Part shown: piece by piece, positions 57,393 to 64,000 of the stretch
Position numbering within the stretch: the first letter of the stretch is position 1
Layout of the letters: the number at the start of each line of letters is the position of its first letter
The notes under the pieces: model-generated
The model's database searches: none
What the model was told of the DNA's origin: nothing
The model's input: the letters and a program-made list of their open reading frames with translations, nothing else
Source: Clostridia bacterium
Lineage (GTDB): Bacteria > Bacillota > Peptococcia > DRI-13 > SM3-B62
Direction: 5' to 3'
DNA length: 64,000 bases
Assembly (NCBI GenBank): GCA_018432615.1
Contig: JAHDSQ010000017.1
Location: forward strand, 62,001-126,000
Translations under genes and position numbers: made by a program

Positions 57393-59294
57393 TTGAAGGA
57401 TGTTTATGTGATTTTAGCGTTTCATGCCCACGAAATGCTGTGGGATTTACCGGAGAGGCTTCTTTCATACCTGGATGAAAAGAATCCGATGAGGGAAGGT
57501 TTGCTGACGGAGAATTACCTTAAAAAGAGAAAAGAAGAAGGCCGGGACATTTATTCCCTTTGCAGTGCATTCGGTGATAAGCTTGATGCTGTGCTGAGCG
57601 TGGAGTACAGCAACGAGCTGTTGGTTCAGATAAAGGACGTACTGCCGGAGGTCTTTGAGCGCATGAAGAAGGATTACGCCCGGGGAAGGTTGTATCCTCT
57701 TTATGGACACGCGCACCATACCCATGTCTCGCTTCTTCAGCCTCGGGAGATTTCCCAGGAAATAGCCTGGAACAGGGGGTACTTGCACAACGTGCTGCAA
57801 GCCCCATACCCCAAATATAACGGGTTGTTTCCCACCGAAGATTCACTTTGCAGCGACAAACTATCTGCCATTGAGGATGCTAATATTGATTATGTAATTT
57901 TCCCTCATTTGGGGAAAGGGAAGGTCGCCTATGAGATTAAAGGGGAAGGTGACTGTGAGTATGGAGCGTTCTGGCTGGAGACCCCTGATAAGAGGATTCT
58001 GGCCTTGCCCCGAAACTTTCCGATCTCCCAGGAAATATGGCGTCCCATCACTAAGATGCGCAGGGAGGAGGTCAAAGCCCAGGGTTATATGCTGGGGGAT
58101 TTTGCGGTTTTTGACAATGAGTATTTGAGCAGCGAAAAGGAAACGTATCCCATTAGTATGGAAGAGGGGGTTGCAATCTACCGGGATGTTCTGCGGGAGG
58201 AACTGAAAAAAGCACCAGAGGGTGGCCTTTTGCTGTATGTGCAAGATTTAGAGTTGATGGATTTTGGTGATATTGCCCTAGAGATTATGGAAAAAGCCTG
58301 GCAGGATATCTTAGAAAAGGAGAAAGGTGAGTACCGGGTTCATTTCCTATCTCCCGATGAGTATGTCGATATTTTGTGTGAAAAAGGCTTGGGGAGTCTG
58401 CCTGCCGTGGAATTTGACAAAATAACATGGGCACCCGAGATACGGTTGATTCTCAGAGCCGACGGACATTATCCCCCCTTGGGGGTTACCGGCGTAGGGC
58501 CGTATGACACGGAGAAAACGGGGATCTATAAGCATCCTCATATTTTTTGGGAAAACGGCAAATACCTATGCGGGATATTTGATACCTTGCTTGATAATTT
58601 CGCTGTTTCCACGAATGTTCCCGTAGACATAGGAGGACTGGGAGAAAGGGAATATGACATTCGTGGGGAAAGTTTGGATACCCAGGCCGTATTGTATTTG
58701 AGATTGATGAAAAGGGCCTGCAATTGGGGTTGGCGTCCCACTGAGGGTAGGCAAAAAAGACCCTGCCTGTTAGGGTTTTTGCTTTGTGAGGTGTTGTCCA
58801 AGCTTTTGGCAGAAAAACCGCGGGAAATAGCTTTGAAAAAGAAGATCAAACGGATTGACGGGAAAGATCTTGTGGGCATTTGCGAGACCTTGCGTGTTTT
58901 CATTGAGGGAAGAATAAATTATTTAAGGTATGGAATTGATGAGTATATACGGGAAAAAGGCGGTGACTTTACCGGGGCGTACAAAATCTTTGAATCCGTT
59001 CAGCAGTGGCAAAAGAAGGCCTTAAAAGCGGCCGGTACCATGTATGAGAGTAATTCTTCGACGGGCGAAATGGATTTAGCCGGCTTCATTAAACACACAC
59101 AGGAATACCTAGCGGCAGTTTATCTGGCCACAGACCAACTGCAAAGGGTTTGGGCCGAGGGGCCTGATAGCGAATATCTAGTGGCCAAGATGTATCATTA
59201 CCTATATGAAATTTATCCTCCGCTGTTTCCGGGCATGGTAGAAAAGATAGATAGTATGGGTGCCAATGAGATCAGAGAGTATTTTTCCGACTAA
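57393..59294 (+). CDS. GH57 family glycoside hydrolase
   Basis: 633 residues. Starts DVYVILAFHAHEMLWDLPER, with the GH57 His motif. YPLYGHAHHTHVSLLQPREI and FPTEDSLCSDKLSAIEDANI (probable nucleophile Glu) follow, with LLYVQDLELMDFGD likely carrying the acid/base Asp. GH57 enzymes act on alpha-glucans (amylase, 4-alpha-glucanotransferase, branching). The TTG start has AAGGGG 10 nt upstream; the longer open frame overlaps the GH13 gene. It overlaps treZ tail to tail by 4 bp. Confidence 0.85.
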   Translation: MKDVYVILAFHAHEMLWDLPERLLSYLDEKNPMREGLLTENYLKKRKEEGRDIYSLCSAFGDKLDAVLSVEYSNELLVQIKDVLPEVFERMKKDYARGRLYPLYGHAHHTHVSLLQPREISQEIAWNRGYLHNVLQAPYPKYNGLFPTEDSLCSDKLSAIEDANIDYVIFPHLGKGKVAYEIKGEGDCEYGAFWLETPDKRILALPRNFPISQEIWRPITKMRREEVKAQGYMLGDFAVFDNEYLSSEKETYPISMEEGVAIYRDVLREELKKAPEGGLLLYVQDLELMDFGDIALEIMEKAWQDILEKEKGEYRVHFLSPDEYVDILCEKGLGSLPAVEFDKITWAPEIRLILRADGHYPPLGVTGVGPYDTEKTGIYKHPHIFWENGKYLCGIFDTLLDNFAVSTNVPVDIGGLGEREYDIRGESLDTQAVLYLRLMKRACNWGWRPTEGRQKRPCLLGFLLCEVLSKLLAEKPREIALKKKIKRIDGKDLVGICETLRVFIEGRINYLRYGIDEYIREKGGDFTGAYKIFESVQQWQKKALKAAGTMYESNSSTGEMDLAGFIKHTQEYLAAVYLATDQLQRVWAEGPDSEYLVAKMYHYLYEIYPPLFPGMVEKIDSMGANEIREYFSD

Positions 59295-61102
59295 GGTTCA
59301 TCCGATTGGGGTTCGTATACAATTATTTGGCCTGGCAGGAGAAACGTTGAAGGGTTGGGCTGTCTTCCCTTGTAGCGCTCCCATTCCGAGTTAATCAATT
59401 GTCTTGAGGGGGGGGGTTCCAGCTTGATTTCTTCTTGTGTCAGGTTGAAAAGCCCGATGAGGGATGTTTGTTTGTTCCACCTTTGGATGGTAACAAGTCT
59501 TGTGGTAGGAGCAATGGATACATTCAGAGCGAATTTATTTAAACTAGCCAGTACCGGATGTGACCGTCGTAGATTGATAAAATCACGGTAAAAATTAAAG
59601 AGGGCTTCGTTTTGTTCGCTCCATGAGGAGAGAGGGGAAAGACGCGATGAGTAGAAGCTGGAAGGGGACTGGGGGTCGGGAGGTTCTGTCCAAGAGAAGT
59701 GTTTAAATTCGTCTTTCCGGCCGGCAAAAACAGCTTTCCTGAGAGCAGGGTCCTGATAATCGGTGAAAAACAAGAAGGGGTTCTTTTCTCCATATTCTTC
59801 TCCCATAAAGAGTAGAGGAACATAAGGGGAAAAGAACATCATTCCCGCAGCAAGCTTTAAAAAGGGGAACTCGACCAAGGAGGAGAGTCGCTCACCATGA
59901 GCACGGTTGCCGACTTGGTCATGATTTTGGATGGAAACAACAAATTGCTTTCCGGGATATAGGGAAGCATCGGTTCCCCTGTTTTTTTGCAGATAGGTAG
60001 AAAACTCCCCGGTATATAAAAAGTTCTGGTAGACCTTTTTAAGATCCTCCAATCTGCCGTAGTCTTGATAATATCCTTCCCTTTCACCTGTCAGCAGAGT
60101 GTGTACGGTGTGGTGAAAATCATCCATCCATTGGGCATCTATGCCCTTGCCTCCCTCGCGGACAGAGGATATCAACATTCTGTCGTTTTGATCACTTTCC
60201 GCTATGACAAAGAGTTTGCGGTTGGTTTGTGCGGCAAGACTTGTTACTACAGTGCTGATATCCTGCAGGATATGGGGATGGGAGGTGTCCTTGAGGGCAT
60301 GGACGGCATCAAGGCGTAGGCCGTCGAAACGGTAGGTATCGAGCCAAAAAAACACATTATCCAAAACCATTTTTCGTGTGTACTCACAGTAGTTATCATC
60401 GAAGTTTACCGCCGGTCCCCAGGGAGTGTGGTGTTTGTCGGTAAAATACGGGCCAAAGGACGATAAATAAGTACCTTCCGGGCCAAAATGGTTGTATACA
60501 ACGTCCAGAATGACGGTCATTTGTCTTTGATGGCAAGAATCAATAAGGTATTTTAGATCGTCGGGGGTGCCGTAGTTGCAGTTGACACTGAATAAACAAG
60601 TGCCGTCATAGCCCCAGTTCCAGCGGCCAGGGGTTGGGGTGACGGGCATCAGTTCAAGGGCGTTTACCCCTAAATGGCAAAGGTAATCTAGTTTTTTCGC
60701 TGCGGCTTTAAAGGTGCCTTCTTCTGTGAAAGTAGCGATATGGATTTCCATGACAATCAGTTCTTCCGGGTTTTTACCCTGCCAGTCTGAGGTCTGCCAG
60801 TTGTAAGACGAATGGTCAATTACCTGTGAACGGCCGTGTACGCTAAAGGGCTGAAAGTGTGAATATGGGTCGGGGTACTCCCGCTGATTTTCTAACTCGT
60901 AGCTGTACAGCAAGTTTGGCGCAGGGTTTTCTATAACTGCTTGATAAACATGCGGTTTCGTTTCTTCCATAGGATACCTTTCCGTTTGGTCGCTGCTTTC
61001 GAGTACAAGGTTGACACCCTTTTTGTCATAGGCAAAGACAGTAAACTCAATCATGTTTGGTAGTCCTTCTATTATTCGCGGTCCCATATCTAAGATTCGC
61101 AT
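59291..61102 (-). CDS. treZ: Malto-oligosyltrehalose trehalohydrolase (TreZ-like)
   Basis: 603 residues. An N-terminal CBM48-like domain is followed by a GH13 barrel with ELMPVTPTPGRWNWGYDGTC, VILDVVYNHFGPEG, FDGLRLDAVHAL (nucleophile Asp), FVIAESDQND (acid/base Glu) and IQNHDQVGNRAHGERL, all typical of TreZ. TreZ releases trehalose from maltooligosyl-trehalose; its partner TreY is not in the window. GH13 glycogen-branching enzymes are the alternative. Divergent from the next gene. Confidence 0.82.
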   Translation of the reverse strand: MRILDMGPRIIEGLPNMIEFTVFAYDKKGVNLVLESSDQTERYPMEETKPHVYQAVIENPAPNLLYSYELENQREYPDPYSHFQPFSVHGRSQVIDHSSYNWQTSDWQGKNPEELIVMEIHIATFTEEGTFKAAAKKLDYLCHLGVNALELMPVTPTPGRWNWGYDGTCLFSVNCNYGTPDDLKYLIDSCHQRQMTVILDVVYNHFGPEGTYLSSFGPYFTDKHHTPWGPAVNFDDNYCEYTRKMVLDNVFFWLDTYRFDGLRLDAVHALKDTSHPHILQDISTVVTSLAAQTNRKLFVIAESDQNDRMLISSVREGGKGIDAQWMDDFHHTVHTLLTGEREGYYQDYGRLEDLKKVYQNFLYTGEFSTYLQKNRGTDASLYPGKQFVVSIQNHDQVGNRAHGERLSSLVEFPFLKLAAGMMFFSPYVPLLFMGEEYGEKNPFLFFTDYQDPALRKAVFAGRKDEFKHFSWTEPPDPQSPSSFYSSRLSPLSSWSEQNEALFNFYRDFINLRRSHPVLASLNKFALNVSIAPTTRLVTIQRWNKQTSLIGLFNLTQEEIKLEPPPSRQLINSEWERYKGRQPNPSTFLLPGQIIVYEPQSDEP

Positions 61103-61191
61103 AAACCTTCCTCCCTTCTCAAGAATAGAATATGGTTTTTTGAGTAATCTTAGTCAAGAAGACAATTATAATGGATATTAGGAGATGTCAA

Positions 61192-62430
61192 ATGAGAAAA
61201 GTAAAAACAGGTGTTAAAAATTACCGGCAGTATTCCGAGTTCCTCAACCATGACACAGAGATTGAGATGGATTATTACATAAAAAAAAATAACGGCAAAA
61301 AAATTGCCATGATAAATGCCACCTCTTTTGGCGGAGGAGTGGCTGAAATCCTCCATTCACTTGTACCCCTGGCCAAAAGCGCCGGGCTTGTTATCGACTG
61401 GTGGAACATGGAAGGAACCGATGAATTTTATAAGGTCACAAAGATGATGCATAATTGCTTGCAGGGAATGGAACACGAGCTGACGGCAAAGGAAAAGGAA
61501 ATATATTTAAAGTATAACAAAAAAAATGCCGAGGCCTTTGCGGACGAAGAATACGATTACATCATTGTACACGACCCGCAGCCGGCGGCGATGATTGATT
61601 ATATACCAAAGAGCCGCAAAGCAAAATGGCTTTGGCGTTGTCATATTGATACGTCGGCACCGAATGAAGAATACTGGAGATTCCTAGCGGGCTTTATTAA
61701 AAAGTATGAGGCCTGTATTTTTACGATGGAGGAGTTTATTTATGAAAAAGCTGTGTTAAGCAATGTTGCGATAATAACTCCGTCCATTGATCCGTTTTCC
61801 AAGAAAAATATCCCCTTGGCAGAAGAAGAGGCCAAAGAAATTACCGGCCGGTTTGGGATCGATGTGAATAGGCCGTTAATATCGCAGGTTTCAAGATTTG
61901 ATCCCTGGAAGGATCCCCTAGGTGTCATTGAAGCTTATAAAATTGTAAAAAAGGAATATCCCAGTGTTCAGCTGGCTTTGATCGGTTCCATGGCCAGTGA
62001 CGATCCCGAAGGCTGGGAATATCTTTATCGGACGCTAAGAAGAGCCGGCGAAGACTATGACATAGAAATCATTACAAACTTTAACGGTGTATCCGACCTG
62101 GAGGTCAACGCTTTTCAAACAGCATCTGACGTTATTTTGCAAAAATCGATAAAAGAAGGTTTCGGGCTTACAGTGGCCGAAGGGATGTGGAAAGGAGTTC
62201 CCGTCATTGGCGGGCGGGTAGGAGGAATTAAGCTGCAGATTGACGACGGTATTAATGGTTACCTGGCAGATACTGTAGAGGAATGTGCCGAACGAATCCT
62301 CACTCTGTTAAGAAACATGGCTTTGGCGGTTGAAATAGGAGAGGCCGGAAAAGAAAAGGTGCGAGCCAAATTTCTCATTACCAGCCATCTCTTGAACTAC
62401 CTGAAGCTATTTGAACAACTGGAAGATTAA
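61192..62430 (+). CDS. treT: Trehalose synthase, glycosyltransferase type (TreT-like)
   Basis: 412 residues, GT4 family. The conserved set KIAMINATSFGGGVAEILHS, IDWWNMEGTDEFYKVTKMMH, VHDPQPAAMID and WRCHIDTSAPN is diagnostic for TreT, which joins NDP-glucose and glucose to trehalose. The C-terminal Rossmann fold has QVSRFDPWKDPLGVIEAY and KEGFGLTVAEGMWKGVPVIG. The ATG at 61192 has AGGAG 7 nt upstream. Confidence 0.88.
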   Translation: MRKVKTGVKNYRQYSEFLNHDTEIEMDYYIKKNNGKKIAMINATSFGGGVAEILHSLVPLAKSAGLVIDWWNMEGTDEFYKVTKMMHNCLQGMEHELTAKEKEIYLKYNKKNAEAFADEEYDYIIVHDPQPAAMIDYIPKSRKAKWLWRCHIDTSAPNEEYWRFLAGFIKKYEACIFTMEEFIYEKAVLSNVAIITPSIDPFSKKNIPLAEEEAKEITGRFGIDVNRPLISQVSRFDPWKDPLGVIEAYKIVKKEYPSVQLALIGSMASDDPEGWEYLYRTLRRAGEDYDIEIITNFNGVSDLEVNAFQTASDVILQKSIKEGFGLTVAEGMWKGVPVIGGRVGGIKLQIDDGINGYLADTVEECAERILTLLRNMALAVEIGEAGKEKVRAKFLITSHLLNYLKLFEQLED

Positions 62431-62532
62431 TTATCGAATAGAATTATATTATCGAAAAATACCGTTAAATCAAAAGGATTATGATAGATTACAGAGAAAT
62501 ACTTACTAGAAGGTGCGAGAAAATGGCTTGAT

Positions 62533-63258
62533 ATGCAAATCAGACTTGGGAGACGGGTTATGAAGAGCTTTGGGGATATCATGATCAATCACGACTATGA
62601 ATTGCCTGTTGCACGCATTGAAGTCAATGCCGATGGGGAAATAATCGGCATAAATAAAAGGGCGGAAAGGATAATTTTCAAAAGAAAGGAACAGGTTGTC
62701 GGTAAAAAGATTTGGTATGCTTTGGCACAAACCATTAATTCCTTTTTACAAAGAGAACTTAAACTGCTACATCATGAGCAAAGGGAATGTCTGACAGAGT
62801 CTTTTTTCCCGGCTTTCAACAGATGGTATCAAGTAATCATTCAGCCTCTGGAGCAGAGTATCTACCTCTACTACTTTGACATAACTGCGAAGAAAGCGGA
62901 AGAAAAAGAAAAGAATTTGCGGCAGACAGCTTTTGGACATCATCCTCTGTCGGCAGCAATTCTTGTTTTTCCATTTTGTGAGATAGCGGATGTTAACGAT
63001 GCCTGGTTGGAAATGACTGCTTATAAAAAAGAGGAGCTTGTGGGACATTGTCTTGACGACATTGGAATCCTGGAGTCGTACCAGGAAGGCCGTACTATAT
63101 CCTTGAAGGGGCTTGCTTTCGAAAACGCTGCTATCAGAGAACAGGCAATTTTATGGTGTGACAATACCGGGAAAAGGAATCCCGGTATTCTTGATGTTGA
63201 ACCTTTTGTTTGTGATAATAGGAGGTATTTTCTGGTTGTATTACGCAGCAAACCCTAA
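62533..63258 (+). CDS. PAS domain protein
   Basis: About 240 residues with two PAS-like domains: ARIEVNADGEIIGINKRAER to YYFDITAKKAEEKEKNLRQT, and FPFCEIADVNDAWLEMTAYK with EELVGHCLDDIGI. No kinase, GGDEF or DNA-binding output domain is attached, so it may act as a stand-alone sensor or regulate a partner in trans. The start may be at 62533 or an ATG at 62560. Confidence 0.72.
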   Translation: MQIRLGRRVMKSFGDIMINHDYELPVARIEVNADGEIIGINKRAERIIFKRKEQVVGKKIWYALAQTINSFLQRELKLLHHEQRECLTESFFPAFNRWYQVIIQPLEQSIYLYYFDITAKKAEEKEKNLRQTAFGHHPLSAAILVFPFCEIADVNDAWLEMTAYKKEELVGHCLDDIGILESYQEGRTISLKGLAFENAAIREQAILWCDNTGKRNPGILDVEPFVCDNRRYFLVVLRSKP

Positions 63259-63282
63259 GAGAAATCAAATCAAAAGCAGAAA

Positions 63283-64000
63283 TTAAGAGGGTTCTTCACA
63301 GGCAAGTCGCTGTAGGATATCCCTTGTTCGTTCCTCGATGTCCTCGTTTGTCAAAACTATTAAGAAATCTCCGACCTGAAGTTGTGTATTGCCTTTGGGT
63401 ATGATTTCTTTTTCTCCCCGCATAATACCGACCAGTAAACAGTCCTTAGGCCACGTAATTTCTTTGATTTTCTTCTGATCGATTTGTGAGCCCATACATA
63501 CGGCAGCTTCAATAATGACCTTTTTCTTATTATCCGTTGATACTTTAACGATTTTGTCGGACTGCAGCAATTTGTCCATGAGAGTATCGTAAACTGGTTT
63601 CGAATCAAACAGGTCGGTGACGACGTAAGCCACCATAGAAACGGTAGCCATAGATAATAGGTGACTGAAGGAGCCTGTCATCTCTGTAATCAAGATGCTT
63701 CCGGTTATGGGTGCTTTGACAATAGCGGTGAAATAGGCGGCCATTGCCAGGACAATAAAGTTTGGAAGATACGAGGGATCTAAGCCGAAGACATTAACAG
63801 TTAGGGTTCCGAAGATATTTCCGATCAAAGCTCCGATTACCAACAGGGGTAGAAAGATGCCGCCGGGGACTCCGGAGCCGTAGCTAATCATGGTGAAAAC
63901 AAACTTGACAACCACCAATATTAAGAGAGTTGTGAGTGCCCTATTCTGTGAGACCAAAGTGCCGATGAGATGATGACCTCCCCCCAGGGTCTCGGGAAGC
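63283..64000 (-). CDS. ClC-type chloride channel/antiporter with TrkA-C domain (5' end outside window)
   Basis: The last 238 or so residues of a ClC protein. Membrane part: SYGSGVPGGIFLPLLVIGAL carries the ClC motif GxxGGxFxP, and AAYFTAIVKAPITGSILITE the following helices. The C-terminal 80 residues form a TrkA-C/RCK_C domain (CLLVGIMRGEKEIIPKGNTQ, GDFLIVLTNEDI) that may bind a ligand to gate transport. The frame stays open to the end of the window. Confidence 0.88.
   Translation of the reverse strand, partial: LPETLGGGHHLIGTLVSQNRALTTLLILVVVKFVFTMISYGSGVPGGIFLPLLVIGALIGNIFGTLTVNVFGLDPSYLPNFIVLAMAAYFTAIVKAPITGSILITEMTGSFSHLLSMATVSMVAYVVTDLFDSKPVYDTLMDKLLQSDKIVKVSTDNKKKVIIEAAVCMGSQIDQKKIKEITWPKDCLLVGIMRGEKEIIPKGNTQLQVGDFLIVLTNEDIEERTRDILQRLACEEPS

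Noticed and set aside
1-64000. tRNA, rRNA or insertion sequences
   Set aside because: No cloverleaf, rRNA-like stretch, transposase or terminal inverted repeats were seen by eye; a tRNAscan or ISfinder search was not possible.

Overview
The window reads as the chromosome of an endospore-forming Gram-positive anaerobe, most likely a clostridial (Peptococcaceae-like) bacterium. Grounds are a cotJABC spore-coat operon, a DUF3048 lipoprotein, strong AGGAGG-type ribosome binding sites, frequent TTG/GTG starts and an HK97-type prophage with Firmicutes gene order. The species cannot be fixed from sequence alone.

Layout. 1-5611 is host: the end of an ion-translocating NuoL/M/N-like subunit, a DUF3048 lipoprotein, RNase HI, a small membrane-anchored protein, an old-yellow-enzyme flavoprotein, then cotJA, cotJB and the first 64 codons of cotJC. 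5609-43693 is a complete, apparently intact siphovirus prophage of about 38.1 kb. It holds a large serine integrase and an S24 repressor (leftward), then a rightward early region (HTH, small ORFs, 3D-domain protein, nucleoside deoxyribosyltransferase-like protein), a recombination/replication block (SSB-like candidate, split Rad50/SMC-like ATPase, Mre11-like nuclease, RecD-like helicase, zincin, primase-helicase, an iteron-rich non-coding region, PD-(D/E)XK nuclease) and accessory genes (radical SAM, YopX, Dam). The late region follows: sigma-like regulator, HNH, terminase, portal, protease, capsid, neck, tail tube, frameshifted chaperones, tape measure, tail tip, fibre, holin, endolysin. Last come a leftward ribbon-helix-helix operon and a membrane protein next to attR.

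43690-64000 is host again: the last 126 codons of cotJC, a DUF4143 ATPase with a RelE/ParE toxin, an SNF2 helicase broken by one in-frame stop plus its SWIM partner, a tatA-tatC-tatA/B operon, two FAD oxidoreductases, an HTH antitoxin-like gene behind a 34-bp palindrome, a GH13/GH57/TreZ/TreT alpha-glucan and trehalose cluster, a PAS protein and the end of a ClC channel.

The main discovery candidate is that the prophage sits inside cotJC, at the codon of a predicted Mn-ligand glutamate. Joining the two ends at the shared GAAC restores, in frame, a 190-residue CotJC with all five predicted metal ligands. The reconstructed attP is a 52-bp site with 18-bp perfect inverted arms centred on GA. This has the layout of phage-mediated gene rearrangements known from other sporulation genes (skin in sigK, SPbeta in spsM): excision in the mother cell could restore the coat protein.
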